Source: Pseudomonas sp. UBA4617 (lineage in GTDB: Bacteria; Pseudomonadota; Gammaproteobacteria; Pseudomonadales; Pseudomonadaceae). Taken from it: a DNA stretch of 64,000 bases. The stretch covers positions 59,124 through 123,123 of the forward strand of contig NZ_DGIR01000018.1 in assembly GCF_002386445.1 (NCBI RefSeq). The letters run 5' to 3'. The translations under genes and the position numbers were made by a program. Positions 16,384-26,029 of the stretch are shown here, piece after piece; within the stretch, counting starts at the first letter, position 1, and each line of letters starts with the position of its first letter. The notes below the pieces were generated by a model. It did no database searches, was not told where the DNA came from, and worked only from the letters and a program-made list of their open reading frames with translations.

Positions 16384-17724
16384 ATGAGCAGAAAATATTT
16401 TGGTACCGATGGCATTCGTGGCCGTGTCGGCGAATACCCGATCACCCCTGACTTCATGCTGAAGCTTGGCTGGGCTGCCGGCATGGCGTTCCGCAAGCAG
16501 GGCCATTGCCGGGTGCTGGTGGGCAAGGACACGCGTATCTCCGGCTACATGTTCGAATCCGCACTCGAAGCCGGCCTGTCTGCGGCGGGTGCCGACGTGA
16601 TGCTGCTCGGGCCGATGCCGACGCCGGCCATTGCCTACCTGACACGTACCTTCCACGCCGAAGCCGGTATCGTCATCAGTGCCTCGCACAACCCGCACGA
16701 TGACAACGGCATCAAGTTCTTCTCGGGCCAGGGGACCAAGTTGCCTGATGAAGTCGAGTTGATGATCGAAGAGCTGCTTGACCAGCCGATGACCGTGGTC
16801 GAGTCGAGCAAGCTGGGCAAGGTGTCGCGCATCAATGATGCGGCAGGCCGCTACATCGAGTTCTGCAAGAGCAGCGTGCCCAGCAGCACCAGCTTCGATG
16901 GACTCAAGCTGGTGGTCGATTGCGCCCATGGCGCCACCTACAAGGTTGCGCCAAGCGTGTTCCGCGAGTTGGGTGCCGAGGTGACCATGCTGCATGCGCA
17001 GCCGGACGGGCTGAACATCAATGAAAACTGCGGTTCGACCCATATCGAGTCGCTGCAGGCCGCTGTGCTGGTAGGGCATGCCGACCTGGGTATCGCTTTC
17101 GACGGTGACGGCGACCGGGTACTGATGGTCGATCACACCGGTGCCATCGTCGACGGTGACGAATTGCTGTTCATCATTGCCCGCGACTTGCAGGACCGTG
17201 GCAAGTTGCAAGGCGGCGTGGTGGGTACGCTGATGAGCAACTTGGGCCTGGAGCTTGCGCTGAAGGACCTGGAAATTCCGTTCGTGCGGGCCAAGGTCGG
17301 CGACCGTTACGTCATGGCCGAACTGCTGGAGCGTGAGTGGCTGGTCGGGGGTGAAAACTCTGGTCACGTCGTTTGCTGCAACCACACCACCACGGGTGAT
17401 GCAATCATTGCCGCACTGCAGGTGCTGATGGCGCTCAAGCGCCGTGGCGAAACGTTGGCCCAGGCCCGTCAGGCCCTGCGCAAGTGCCCACAGGTACTGA
17501 TCAACGTGCGTTATGGCGCCAGCAAGGTCGACCCGCTGCAACACCCGTCGGTCAAGGAAGCCAGTGCCAAGGTGACCGAGGCGTTGGCTGGCCGTGGTCG
17601 CGTGCTGCTGCGCAAGTCCGGTACCGAGCCTCTGGTGCGGGTCATGGTCGAGGGTGAGGACGAAAGTCAGGTGCGTACCCATGCCGAAGCACTGGCCAAG
17701 CTGGTCGGCGAAGTTTGTGTCTGA
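16384..17724 (+). CDS. glmM: Phosphoglucosamine mutase
   Basis: GlmM converts glucosamine-6-phosphate to glucosamine-1-phosphate for UDP-GlcNAc. The 446 residues show the phosphoserine loop [12 protein letters not shown] with active Ser101, the metal loop DGDGDR (about 240), the sugar loop GGENSGHV, and the phosphate-binding [14 protein letters not shown] near the C-terminus. GGAG precedes the ATG. The folP-glmM pairing is conserved in gammaproteobacteria. Confidence 0.98.
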   Translation: MSRKYFGTDGIRGRVGEYPITPDFMLKLGWAAGMAFRKQGHCRVLVGKDTRISGYMFESALEAGLSAAGADVMLLGPMPTPAIAYLTRTFHAEAGIVISASHNPHDDNGIKFFSGQGTKLPDEVELMIEELLDQPMTVVESSKLGKVSRINDAAGRYIEFCKSSVPSSTSFDGLKLVVDCAHGATYKVAPSVFRELGAEVTMLHAQPDGLNINENCGSTHIESLQAAVLVGHADLGIAFDGDGDRVLMVDHTGAIVDGDELLFIIARDLQDRGKLQGGVVGTLMSNLGLELALKDLEIPFVRAKVGDRYVMAELLEREWLVGGENSGHVVCCNHTTTGDAIIAALQVLMALKRRGETLAQARQALRKCPQVLINVRYGASKVDPLQHPSVKEASAKVTEALAGRGRVLLRKSGTEPLVRVMVEGEDESQVRTHAEALAKLVGEVCV

Positions 17725-17789
17725 AGGCGCTTGCCAGCGCAGGTAGGGTTGGGTACTATCTGCGCCCACTTTGACCGACGAGGTAAAGC

Positions 17790-18545
17790 ATGCGTCGCCC
17801 CATGGTAGCTGGTAACTGGAAGATGCACGGTACCCGCGCTAGCGTCGCTGAGCTGACCGAAGGCTTGAGAAATCTGGCCTTGCCGAGCGGAGTGGAAGTC
17901 GCGGTGTTCCCACCGGCCTTGTTCATCAATCAAGTGATCGATGGGCTGGCAGATAAGGGAATCATCGTCGGCGCACAGAATTCTGCAGTACAACCCGAAC
18001 AGGGTGCGCTGACCGGAGAAGTTGCTCCGGAACAGCTGGTTGAAGCAGGTTGCAAGTTGGTTCTGATTGGCCATTCGGAGCGTCGCCAGATTATTGGTGA
18101 AACTGACCAAGTGCTCAATCGCAAGTTTGCAGCCGCTCAGGCCAAAGGTTTGAAGCCAGTGCTTTGCATCGGGGAAACCCTTGAAGAGCGCGAGGCCGGC
18201 AAAACGCTCGAAGTTGTCGGGCGTCAACTAAGCAGTATCATCGAGGCCTTCGGTGTTAAAGCTTTTGCCAATGCAGTAATTGCCTATGAGCCTGTATGGG
18301 CCATCGGTACAGGCCTTACGGCCACGCCCCAGCAGGCCCAGGATGTGCACGCCGCCATCCGCGGTCAGCTGGCGGCAGAAGATGCTGAAGTAGCTGCGAA
18401 GGTGCAGCTGCTCTACGGCGGCAGCGTGAAGGCGGCCAATGCGGCCGAACTGTTCGGCATGCCGGATATCGATGGGGGGCTCATTGGTGGAGCTTCCCTG
18501 AACGCAGACGAATTCGGTGCAATTTGTCGCGCCGCAGGAAACTGA
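17790..18545 (+). CDS. tpiA: Triosephosphate isomerase
   Basis: TpiA interconverts glyceraldehyde-3-phosphate and dihydroxyacetone phosphate. The 251 residues include Lys11 (GNWKMHG), His95 (IGHSERR) and Glu167 ([11 protein letters not shown]), all catalytic, and the phosphate loop LYGGSV. GACGAGGTAAAGC precedes the ATG. Codon use looks slightly less GC-biased than its neighbours, as does that of secG, but the protein is intact. Confidence 0.98.
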   Translation: MRRPMVAGNWKMHGTRASVAELTEGLRNLALPSGVEVAVFPPALFINQVIDGLADKGIIVGAQNSAVQPEQGALTGEVAPEQLVEAGCKLVLIGHSERRQIIGETDQVLNRKFAAAQAKGLKPVLCIGETLEEREAGKTLEVVGRQLSSIIEAFGVKAFANAVIAYEPVWAIGTGLTATPQQAQDVHAAIRGQLAAEDAEVAAKVQLLYGGSVKAANAAELFGMPDIDGGLIGGASLNADEFGAICRAAGN

Positions 18546-18549
18546 ACAA

Positions 18550-18948
18550 ATGCTGGAAACAGTCATCGTTGTTTTTCATCTGTTGGCAGCGCTGTCGCTT
18601 GTAGTGCTGGTTCTGTTGCAACAGGGTAAGGGTGCGGAAGCAGGTGCATCTTTCGGCGCGGGTGCTTCAAATACCGTGTTCGGGAGCCAGGGTTCTGCAA
18701 CCTTCCTGAGTAAATTAACTGCTGTACTCGCTGCCACTTTCTTTTTGACAGCACTTGGGTTAGGATACTTCGCGAAGCAACAAGCTCACCAGCTTAGCCA
18801 AGCAGGTCTTCCAGATCCAGCAGTGCTAGAAGTGAAAGAGCCGCAGAAACCGGCAGTTAATGATGATGTACCGGTGCTCCAGCAGCAGAAGAGCGACACC
18901 ACCACTAACACTGGTGATGTACCTCCTCCGGCACAAGAGCAGAAGTAA
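18550..18948 (+). CDS. secG: Preprotein translocase subunit SecG
   Basis: SecG is the small auxiliary subunit of the SecYEG channel. The 132 residues have two membrane segments (about 3-22 and 52-72) separated by the conserved [22 protein letters not shown] loop (here [17 protein letters not shown]), then a soluble tail with Gln/Lys/Pro-rich low complexity. AGGAAACTGAACAA supplies the ribosome site four bases past the tpiA stop. The frame is open further upstream inside tpiA, but that extension is not secG-like. Confidence 0.95.
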   Translation: MLETVIVVFHLLAALSLVVLVLLQQGKGAEAGASFGAGASNTVFGSQGSATFLSKLTAVLAATFFLTALGLGYFAKQQAHQLSQAGLPDPAVLEVKEPQKPAVNDDVPVLQQQKSDTTTNTGDVPPPAQEQK

Positions 18949-18969
18949 CGGGTTTCAAGTAGTAGTATT

Positions 18970-19055
18970 GCCGAGGTGGTGGAATTGGTAGACACGCAAC
19001 CTTGAGGTGGTTGTGCCCATAGGGTGTAGGGGTTCGAGTCCCCTTCTCGGTACCA
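18970..19055 (+). tRNA. tRNA-Leu (anticodon GAG)
   Basis: An 86-base type II tRNA with encoded CCA. The acceptor stem GCCGAGG pairs with TCTCGGT, the anticodon stem CAACC/GGTTG holds loop TTGAGGT (anticodon GAG), a long variable arm follows, and the T arm GGGG-TTCGAGT-CCCC is canonical. It lies immediately after secG, the same place as leuU in E. coli. Confidence 0.97.
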
Positions 19056-19068
19056 ATTAAAGCTTGAG

Positions 19069-19090
19069 AGCCCGCTTTAGCGGGCTTTCT
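19069..19090 (+). terminator. Terminator after tRNA-Leu
   Basis: AGCCCGC and GCGGGCT form a 7-pair stem over a TTTA loop, followed by TTCTT. It ends the secG/tRNA-Leu transcript before the next promoter. Confidence 0.85.
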
Positions 19091-19109
19091 TGCAGGTGAA
19101 GGTTTGGAT

Positions 19110-19138
19110 TTGACCCTTGAGAGGGTTCGGTCTTATAC
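19110..19138 (+). promoter_or_regulatory. sigma-70 promoter of tRNA-fMet/rimP-nusA-infB
   Basis: TTGACC (19110-19115), a 17-base spacer and TTATAC (19133-19138) form a strong promoter. The predicted start is about ten bases before the mature tRNA. Confidence 0.8.
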
Positions 19139-19155
19139 TTTTGCCCCAGCTTTGT

Positions 19156-19232
<77 letters not shown>

Positions 19233-19242
19233 GCTTCAGCGG

Positions 19243-19264
19243 AGCCCCTTTTCAGGGGCTTTTT
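19243..19264 (+). terminator. Terminator-like hairpin after tRNA-fMet
   Basis: AGCCCCT and AGGGGCT pair over a TTTC loop and are followed by TTTT. As rimP has no obvious promoter of its own in the next 100 bases, this is probably a partial terminator that lets some polymerase read into rimP-nusA-infB. Confidence 0.75.
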
Positions 19265-19362
19265 GCTAACCGAACAGTTTTCGGCGTCGTTGTCCAACGG
19301 CGCTTTCAGGGATGGGCGCTTTGCCCATTTTTTATTTGCACAGCATGCACGAGGGGGTTCAG

Positions 19363-19821
19363 GTGTCGAGCAAGCTAGAACAGTTGCAGGCCTTGTTGGC
19401 CCCGGTTGTCGAGGGTCTGGGCTATCAATGCTGGGGGATCGAATACGTTTCCCAGGGTAAGCATTCGGTACTGCGCATCTACATCGACAAGGAAGGCGGC
19501 ATCCTGGTGGACGACTGCGAAGCGGTCAGCCGTCAGGCCAGCGCAATCCTCGACGTAGAAGATCCGATCAGCAGTGAGTACACCCTCGAGGTGTCTTCTC
19601 CAGGCATGGATCGCCCACTGTTCACTCTGGAACAGTTTGCCTCGCATGCCGGCGAACAAGTGAAGATCAAGCTGCGCTCACCCTTCGAGGGTCGTCGTAA
19701 CTTCCAGGGCCTTCTCCGCGGTGTGGAGGAGCAGGACGTGGTGGTCCAGGTGGACAATCAAGAATTCCTGTTGCCGATCGACTCGATCGACAAGGCCAAT
19801 ATTATTCCCAGTTTTGACTGA
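19363..19821 (+). CDS. rimP: Ribosome maturation factor RimP
   Basis: RimP is needed for 30S subunit maturation. The 152 residues carry the family segments [47 protein letters not shown] and [13 protein letters not shown], with the small C-terminal SH3-like domain. I chose the GTG eight bases after GAGGGGG; an upstream in-frame ATG (19345) would add six residues and overlaps that ribosome site. It heads the nusA-infB cluster. Confidence 0.95.
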   Translation: MSSKLEQLQALLAPVVEGLGYQCWGIEYVSQGKHSVLRIYIDKEGGILVDDCEAVSRQASAILDVEDPISSEYTLEVSSPGMDRPLFTLEQFASHAGEQVKIKLRSPFEGRRNFQGLLRGVEEQDVVVQVDNQEFLLPIDSIDKANIIPSFD

Positions 19822-19880
19822 GACGTGCCGGGCCCGGCGGACTATCCGGGCCCAATGGCTTGCGCAAGGCGAGGCGTACG

Positions 19881-21362
19881 ATGAGCAAAGAAGTACTGCT
19901 GGTTGTTGAATCGGTATCCAACGAAAAAGGTGTACCGCCCGGCGTCATTTTCGAAGCGCTGGAAGTGGCCCTGGCCACTGCAACCAAAAAACGTTTTGAA
20001 GACGAAGTCGATCTGCGTGTGGAAATCAACCGCCACACCGGTAGCTACGAGACCTTCCGTCGCTGGACCGTGGTCGACGAAGCCGATCTTGATGATCCGG
20101 CGATCGAGACCTGGCTGGACAAGATCAAGGACACCCACCCTGAAGCCAAGGTCGGTGACGTGATCGAAGAGAAGATCGAGTCGATCGAGTTCGGCCGTAT
20201 CGCCGCCCAGACCGCCAAGCAGGTCATCGTGCAGAAGGTCCGTGAGGCCGAGCGTGCCCAGGTGGTCGATGCCTACCGCGAGCGCGTTGGCGAGATCATT
20301 TCCGGCACCGTCAAGAAGGTTACCCGCGACAACGTCATCGTTGACCTGGGCAACAACGCCGAGGCCCTGCTGGCCCGCGAAGACATCATCCCGCGCGAAA
20401 CCTTCCGTGTTGGCGTGCGCCTGCGTGCGCTGCTGAAGGAAATTCGCACTGAAAACCGTGGCCCACAGCTGATCCTGTCGCGCACCGCGCCACAGATGCT
20501 GATCGAGCTTTTCCGCATTGAAGTGCCGGAAATTGCCGAGGGCCTCATCGAAGTCATGGCTGCCTCCCGTGATCCGGGTTCGCGAGCCAAGATCGCCGTC
20601 CGCTCCAAGGACAAGCGCATCGACCCGCAAGGTGCCTGTATCGGCATGCGTGGTTCGCGCGTCCAGGCCGTATCCGGGGAGCTGGGTGGCGAGCGTGTGG
20701 ATATCGTCCTGTGGGACGATAACCCGGCGCAGTTCGTCATCAACGCCATGTCGCCGGCTGAAGTCGCGGCGATCATCGTTGATGAAGATGCCCATGCCAT
20801 GGACATCGCCGTCGCCGAGGACAACCTGGCCCAGGCCATTGGCCGTGGCGGTCAGAACGTTCGCCTGGCCAGCCAGCTGACCGGCTGGACCCTGAACGTG
20901 ATGACCGAGAAGGACATCCAGGCCAAGCAGCAGGCCGAAACCGGTGACATCCTGCGCAATTTCATCGATGAACTGGAAGTCGACGAGGAGCTGGCCCAAG
21001 TGCTGGTCGACGAAGGCTTCACCAGCCTCGAAGAAATTGCCTACGTACCGTTGGAAGAAATGCTCAACATCGATGGCTTTGACGAAGATATCGTCAATGA
21101 GCTCCGCGCTCGAGCCAAGGACCGTTTGTTGACCAAGGCCATCGCTACCGAAGAAAAACTGGCAGACGCCCATCCGGCCGAAGACCTGCTCTCCCTCGAG
21201 GGCATGGACAAGGACCTGGCGGCGGAACTGGCGGTGCGCGGCGTGGTTAACCGCGAAGACCTGGCCGAGCAGTCGATCGACGATCTGCTCGACATCGACG
21301 GCATCGACGAAGAGCGTGCCGGCAAGTTGATCATGGCCGCCCGAGCCCACTGGTTCGAGTAA
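19881..21362 (+). CDS. nusA: Transcription termination/antitermination protein NusA
   Basis: NusA modulates pausing, termination and antitermination by RNA polymerase. The 493 residues run N-terminal polymerase-binding domain (1-125), S1 (about 135-200), two KH domains (about 230-345, with [10 protein letters not shown] and [12 protein letters not shown]) and two C-terminal acidic helix-hairpin repeats (365-490), the E. coli-type extended form. ATG follows AAGGCGAGGCG; an upstream in-frame TTG extension is not NusA-like. Confidence 0.98.
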   Translation: MSKEVLLVVESVSNEKGVPPGVIFEALEVALATATKKRFEDEVDLRVEINRHTGSYETFRRWTVVDEADLDDPAIETWLDKIKDTHPEAKVGDVIEEKIESIEFGRIAAQTAKQVIVQKVREAERAQVVDAYRERVGEIISGTVKKVTRDNVIVDLGNNAEALLAREDIIPRETFRVGVRLRALLKEIRTENRGPQLILSRTAPQMLIELFRIEVPEIAEGLIEVMAASRDPGSRAKIAVRSKDKRIDPQGACIGMRGSRVQAVSGELGGERVDIVLWDDNPAQFVINAMSPAEVAAIIVDEDAHAMDIAVAEDNLAQAIGRGGQNVRLASQLTGWTLNVMTEKDIQAKQQAETGDILRNFIDELEVDEELAQVLVDEGFTSLEEIAYVPLEEMLNIDGFDEDIVNELRARAKDRLLTKAIATEEKLADAHPAEDLLSLEGMDKDLAAELAVRGVVNREDLAEQSIDDLLDIDGIDEERAGKLIMAARAHWFE

Positions 21363-21389
21363 TTAGGCGCGGCCTGAGGAGAGAAGTGC

Positions 21390-23924
21390 ATGACGCAAGT
21401 CACGGTGAAAGAACTGGCCCAAGAGGTCGAGGCACCGGTAGAGCGCCTGCTGCAGCAGATGCGTGAGGCAGGTCTGCCGCACACCGACGCCGGTCAGGTA
21501 GTGACCGACAATGAGAAGCAGACCCTGCTCACTCATTTGAAGAGCAGCCACAAGAGCAAGGCGGAAGAACCGCGCAAGATTACCTTGCAGCGCAAAACCA
21601 CCAGCACCCTGCGTGTCGCCGGTAGCAAGAGCATCAGCGTAGAAGTACGCAAGAAGAAAGTATTCGTGCAGCGCAGCCCGGAAGAGATCCAGGCTGAGCA
21701 GAAGCGTGAGCTGGAAGAGCGCCGCGCGGCCGAAAACGCCGCTCGCGAGAAGGTCGAGGCCGAAGTTCGCCAGCGCAACGAAGAGCAGGCCCGCCGTCAG
21801 GCCGCCGAAACCGCTGCCCCGGCGCCTGCCGCCAGGCCAGAGCCGGCACCTGCCGCTGCCCCGGCCCCGGTAGTTGCCGACGCCCTGGCCTCCGAAGACG
21901 CTGCAGCCCGTGCTGCCGAGCGCAAGAAGGACGAAGCCCGTCGCAACGAAGGCCGCACCCGTGACGAAGATCGTCGCGGTGGCGAGCGTCGTGGCGAAGC
22001 CCCGCGCGTGTCGATCAAGGTCAAGGTCAAGGAGAAGGAAAAAGCTCCGACGCCGCGTGCCGCGCCGCGCACCACCGATGAAGAAAGCGATGGCGTACGC
22101 CGTGGCCGCGGTGGCAAGAGCAAGCTGAAGAAACGCAACCAGCACGGCTTCCAGAACCCGACCGGTCCGGTCATTCGTGATGTGACCATCGGTGAGACCA
22201 TCACCGTCTCGGAACTGGCCCAGCAGATGTCGGTCAAGGCCGCTGAAGTGGTCAAGTTCATGTTCAAGCTGGGCACCCCGGTCACCATCAACCAGGTGCT
22301 CGACCAGGAAACCGCGCAGCTGGTCGCTGAAGAACTGGGCCACAAGGTGACCCTGGTCAGTGATACCGCCCTGGAAGACTCCCTGGCCGAATCGCTGAAG
22401 TTCGAAGGCGAAGTCGAATCGCGTGCGCCGGTCGTTACCGTCATGGGTCACGTTGACCACGGCAAGACCTCGCTGCTCGACTACATCCGTCGTGCCAAGG
22501 TTGCCGCAGGCGAAGCCGGTGGTATTACCCAGCACATCGGTGCCTACCACGTGGAAACCGACCGCGGCATGGTCACCTTCCTCGACACCCCGGGCCACGC
22601 AGCGTTCACCGCAATGCGCGCCCGTGGTGCCAAGGCCACTGACATCGTCATCCTGGTGGTGGCGGCGGACGACGGCGTGATGCCGCAGACTCGCGAAGCC
22701 GTTCAGCATGCCAAGGCAGCTGGCGTTCCGCTGGTGGTCGCGGTAAACAAGATCGACAAGCCGGGTGCCGACCTCGACCGCATCCGCAACGAGCTGGCCG
22801 TCGAAGGCGTGACCTCCGAGGACTGGGGTGGTGACACTCCGTTCGTCAAGGTTTCGGCGAAGATGGGTACCGGCGTCGACGAGCTGCTCGAGGCCGTCCT
22901 GCTGCAGGCCGAAATCCTCGAACTGACTGCCACCCCGACTGCTCCAGGTCGTGGCGTGGTCGTCGAATCGCGTCTGGACAAGGGGCGTGGCCCGGTGGCC
23001 ACCATCCTGGTTCAGGACGGTACCCTGCGCCAGGGCGACATGGTCCTGTGCGGCTCCAACTATGGTCGTGTGCGCGCCATGCTCGACGAGAACGGCAAGC
23101 CTGTGAAGGAAGCCGGCCCGTCGATCCCGGTCGAGATTCTCGGCCTGGATGGTACCCCGGAAGCCGGTGACGAGCTGTCCGTGGTGGCCGACGAGAAGAA
23201 GGCCCGTGAAGTGGCCCTGTTCCGTCAAGGCAAGTACCGCGAGGTCAAGCTGGCCCGTGCTCACGCCGGCAAGCTGGAAAACATCTTCGAGACCATGGGT
23301 CAGGAAGAGAAGAAGACCCTCAACATCGTCCTCAAGACTGACGTGCGTGGTTCCCTGGAGGCACTGCAGGGCTCGCTGTCGGGCCTGGGCAACGACGAAG
23401 TTCAGGTGCGCGTGATCGGTGGCGGTGTCGGTGGTATCACCGAAAGCGACGCCAACCTGGCGCTGGCTTCGAATGCAGTACTGTTCGGCTTCAACGTGCG
23501 TGCCGATGCCGGCGCGCGCAAGATCGTCGAGCAGGAAGGTCTGGATATGCGTTACTACAACGTGATCTACGACATCATCGAAGACGTCAAGAAGGCCCTG
23601 ACCGGCATGCTCGGCAGCGATGTTCGCGAGAACATCCTGGGTGTTGCCGAAGTGCGTGACGTGTTCCGTTCGCCGAAGTTCGGCGCCATCGCTGGCTGCA
23701 TGGTCATCGAAGGTACCGTGTACCGCAACCGTCCGATCCGCGTTCTGCGCGAAGACGTTGTGATCTTCGAAGGCGAGCTGGAATCGCTGCGTCGCTTCAA
23801 GGACGACGCCTCCGAAGTCCGTTCGGGCATGGAGTGCGGTATTGGCGTGAAGAGCTACAACGACGTCAAGGTCGGCGACAAGATCGAAGTCTTCGAGAAA
23901 GTCCAGGTGGCTCGTACCCTGTAA
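21390..23924 (+). CDS. infB: Translation initiation factor IF-2
   Basis: IF-2 is the GTPase that brings fMet-tRNA to the 30S subunit and promotes subunit joining. The 844 residues have an N-terminal IF2N domain, a long charged Ala/Arg/Glu region (about 90-260), a second IF2N, then the G domain with GHVDHGKTS (about 353), DTPGHAAF and NKIDKP, and the C-terminal domains. GAGGAGAG precedes the ATG. nusA-infB-rbfA-truB-rpsO-pnp order is intact. Confidence 0.98.
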   Translation: MTQVTVKELAQEVEAPVERLLQQMREAGLPHTDAGQVVTDNEKQTLLTHLKSSHKSKAEEPRKITLQRKTTSTLRVAGSKSISVEVRKKKVFVQRSPEEIQAEQKRELEERRAAENAAREKVEAEVRQRNEEQARRQAAETAAPAPAARPEPAPAAAPAPVVADALASEDAAARAAERKKDEARRNEGRTRDEDRRGGERRGEAPRVSIKVKVKEKEKAPTPRAAPRTTDEESDGVRRGRGGKSKLKKRNQHGFQNPTGPVIRDVTIGETITVSELAQQMSVKAAEVVKFMFKLGTPVTINQVLDQETAQLVAEELGHKVTLVSDTALEDSLAESLKFEGEVESRAPVVTVMGHVDHGKTSLLDYIRRAKVAAGEAGGITQHIGAYHVETDRGMVTFLDTPGHAAFTAMRARGAKATDIVILVVAADDGVMPQTREAVQHAKAAGVPLVVAVNKIDKPGADLDRIRNELAVEGVTSEDWGGDTPFVKVSAKMGTGVDELLEAVLLQAEILELTATPTAPGRGVVVESRLDKGRGPVATILVQDGTLRQGDMVLCGSNYGRVRAMLDENGKPVKEAGPSIPVEILGLDGTPEAGDELSVVADEKKAREVALFRQGKYREVKLARAHAGKLENIFETMGQEEKKTLNIVLKTDVRGSLEALQGSLSGLGNDEVQVRVIGGGVGGITESDANLALASNAVLFGFNVRADAGARKIVEQEGLDMRYYNVIYDIIEDVKKALTGMLGSDVRENILGVAEVRDVFRSPKFGAIAGCMVIEGTVYRNRPIRVLREDVVIFEGELESLRRFKDDASEVRSGMECGIGVKSYNDVKVGDKIEVFEKVQVARTL

Positions 23925-23982
23925 GGGGGCGAGCGTGGTGCAGGCCCCGCCCCAGGGCGGCTCGCAGCACCTCTGAAGGTAG

Positions 23983-24012
23983 CGCCCGGTCAGGCTTCAG
24001 CCTGACCGGGCG
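23983..24012 (+). other. Long stem-loop between infB and rbfA
   Basis: A perfect 13-pair stem (23983-23995 with 24000-24012) with a TTCA loop, about 30 bases before the rbfA start. Only TTT follows, so full termination is unlikely; processing or partial termination within the operon is more plausible. Confidence 0.6.
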
Positions 24013-24041
24013 TTTGCCGCTTTAAGTTACAGGTAGCAAGA

Positions 24042-24440
24042 ATGGCAAAAGAATATAGCCGTACCCAACGCATCGGCGACCAGATGCAGCGCGAGCTGTC
24101 GGAGCTGATCCGCCGTGAAGTCAAAGACCCGCGCGTCGGCCTGGTGACCATCACGGCCGTCGACGTCAGCCGCGACCTTGGCCACGCCAAGGTGTTCATC
24201 ACCGTGATGGGTGCAGATGGCACCGACGCCGTACCGCAGACCCTCAAGGCCCTGACCAGCGCCGCAAGCTTCCTGCGCCTGCACCTGGGCCGGGTAATGC
24301 AACTGCGCAGCGTGCCGCAACTGCATTTCCACTTCGACGAAAGCGTCAGCCGTGGTGCCCACCTGTCGGCACTGATCGAGCGCGCGGTCGCCGAAGACCG
24401 TCAGCACAAGGATGCCGACAAGCCGGACACCGAGGAGTAA
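24042..24440 (+). CDS. rbfA: Ribosome-binding factor A
   Basis: RbfA is a cold-shock-related 30S maturation factor acting near helix 1 of 16S rRNA. The 132 residues form the single KH-like domain, with [17 protein letters not shown] at the start, [18 protein letters not shown] in the core and the [11 protein letters not shown] motif. AGGTAGCAAGA precedes the ATG. truB starts four bases past its stop. Confidence 0.97.
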   Translation: MAKEYSRTQRIGDQMQRELSELIRREVKDPRVGLVTITAVDVSRDLGHAKVFITVMGADGTDAVPQTLKALTSAASFLRLHLGRVMQLRSVPQLHFHFDESVSRGAHLSALIERAVAEDRQHKDADKPDTEE

Positions 24441-24443
24441 GCG

Positions 24444-25361
24444 GTGGCCCAGGTCAAACGTATCCGCCGCAACGTCAGCGGCATCATCCTGCTCGACAAG
24501 CCGCTGGGCTTCACTTCCAACGCTGCGCTGCAAAAGGTGCGTTGGCTGCTCAACGCGGAAAAGGCCGGCCACACCGGCAGCCTCGACCCTTTGGCCACCG
24601 GCGTGCTGCCGCTGTGCTTTGGCGAAGCGACCAAGTTTTCGCAGTACCTGCTCGATTCGGACAAGGGCTACGAAACGGTCATGCAGATGGGGCAGACGAC
24701 CAACACCGGCGATGCCGAAGGTGAGGTGCTGCAGACCCGCGAGGTGACCGTTGGTCGTGCCGACATCGAAGCACTGTTGCCCCGTTTTCGTGGCCAGATC
24801 AGCCAGATACCGCCAATGTACTCGGCGCTCAAGCGTGACGGCCAGCCACTGTACAAGCTGGCACGTGCAGGAGAGGTAGTGGAGCGCGAGGCGCGTTCTG
24901 TTACTATTGGCCGCTTGGAGTTGCTCGAGTGCGAAGGCACCCGTGCACGGTTGAGCGTAGGATGCAGCAAAGGCACCTATATCCGCACCCTGGTGGAGGA
25001 TATCGGCGAAGCACTTGGCTGCGGCGCCTATGTCGCCGAGCTGCGCAGGACCCAGGCCGGGCCCTTCGTGCTGGCACAGACGGTCACCCTCGAGGAACTC
25101 GAACAGGCCCACGCCGAAGGTGGTAACGAAGCGCTCGACCGCTTCCTGATGCCTTCGGACAGCGGCCTGCAGGACTGGCCACTGGTGTGCCTGTCCGAGC
25201 ATAGTGCGTTCTACTGGCTGCATGGCCAGGCGGTACGCGCGCCGGACGCCCCCCAATTTGGCATGGTCCGGGTACAGGATCACAATGCGCGCTTCATCGG
25301 TATCGGTGAAGTGAGCGAAGACGGGCGCATAGCGCCGCGTCGGCTGATTCGGTCGGAATGA
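24444..25361 (+). CDS. truB: tRNA pseudouridine(55) synthase
   Basis: TruB makes pseudouridine 55 in the T loop of tRNAs and also acts as an RNA chaperone. The 305 residues show the catalytic-Asp motif [16 protein letters not shown] (about 43-58), the [10 protein letters not shown] strand, the [15 protein letters not shown] helix and a C-terminal PUA-like domain. Translation starts at GTG after CGAGGAGTAAGCG, within the rbfA-truB junction. Confidence 0.97.
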   Translation: MAQVKRIRRNVSGIILLDKPLGFTSNAALQKVRWLLNAEKAGHTGSLDPLATGVLPLCFGEATKFSQYLLDSDKGYETVMQMGQTTNTGDAEGEVLQTREVTVGRADIEALLPRFRGQISQIPPMYSALKRDGQPLYKLARAGEVVEREARSVTIGRLELLECEGTRARLSVGCSKGTYIRTLVEDIGEALGCGAYVAELRRTQAGPFVLAQTVTLEELEQAHAEGGNEALDRFLMPSDSGLQDWPLVCLSEHSAFYWLHGQAVRAPDAPQFGMVRVQDHNARFIGIGEVSEDGRIAPRRLIRSE

Positions 25362-25439
25362 CCGAAACCGTAGGGCCAGGCAATCGCCAAACCCCACGGC
25401 AACAAGGGTGGCTGTCAGTAGGCACGGTCACACCTTTTT

Positions 25440-25495
25440 TATTAATACAGGGATTTGTCCCTGGCCTATTGGGACCCCGCGTGCGGGATCCGTTA
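25440..25495 (+). promoter_or_regulatory. Structured rpsO leader
   Basis: The 148-base truB-rpsO gap ends in two adjacent hairpins: GGGA/TCCC (around 25450-25463) and CCCGC/GCGGG (around 25475-25490), just before the AGGAGAAGCC ribosome site. S15 binds its own leader in several bacteria. This position fits such a control element, but the fold is not one I can match to a known class. Confidence 0.35.
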
Positions 25496-25509
25496 TCAGG
25501 AGAAGCCAC

Positions 25510-25779
25510 ATGGCCCTCAGCGTTGAAGAAAAAGCTCAGATCGTTGCCGAATACCAGCAAGCCGCCGGCGATACCGGTAGCCCGGAAGTGCAGGTTGCTC
25601 TGCTGACCGCCAACATCAACAAGCTGCAAGGCCACTTCAAGGCCAACGACAAAGACCACCACTCCCGTCGTGGTCTGATCCGTATGGTCAACCAGCGTCG
25701 TAAGCTGCTGGATTACCTGAAGGGCAAAGACACCACTCGTTACAGCGCCCTGATCGGTCGCCTGGGCCTGCGTCGCTAA
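25510..25779 (+). CDS. rpsO: 30S ribosomal protein S15
   Basis: S15 is a primary 16S rRNA-binding protein that nucleates the platform of the 30S subunit. The 89 residues are full length, with [18 protein letters not shown], the HHSRRGL motif that contacts rRNA, and the C-terminal [14 protein letters not shown] follows AGGAGAAGCCAC; the longer upstream frame crosses the leader structure and is not real. Confidence 0.99.
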   Translation: MALSVEEKAQIVAEYQQAAGDTGSPEVQVALLTANINKLQGHFKANDKDHHSRRGLIRMVNQRRKLLDYLKGKDTTRYSALIGRLGLRR

Positions 25780-25870
25780 TAGCGGCTTGGCCAGTGGTGT
25801 GCATGGCGTGTCGCAGGCTTCGGCAGGGCTGTTTTGCAGTGTTGCCGTTGGACACGCTACGCGTATCTCC

Positions 25871-25930
25871 GAGGTTGGCAGCCTGGCAATGCTGAGCGGA
25901 TCTTCCGCTTGGTGCCAGGCTCCCAGCCTC
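25871..25930 (+). promoter_or_regulatory. Long hairpin in the pnp leader (RNase III-like site)
   Basis: A 60-base imperfect hairpin: GAGG/CCTC, TGG/CCA and an 8-pair GCCTGGCA/TGCCAGGC block separated by small internal loops, topped by AGCGGA/TCCGCT over a TCT loop. In E. coli an RNase III-cut hairpin in the same place between rpsO and pnp drives PNPase autocontrol. The sequence differs here, so the analogy is inference from position and shape. Confidence 0.65.
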
Positions 25931-26029
25931 GTGTTGTATCTGGACGGTCAATGGGGCCGATTCCCCGTTCTGCCCAAGAATTCGCAAGAAACCAGTTCCC
26001 CCAGAGCCACTGAAAAAAGGTAGGAAACC

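Noticed and set aside
19312..19362. Upstream start of rimP with a hydrophobic MGALPIFYL leader.
   Set aside because: The GAGGGGG site lies within that extension and points to the GTG at 19363.
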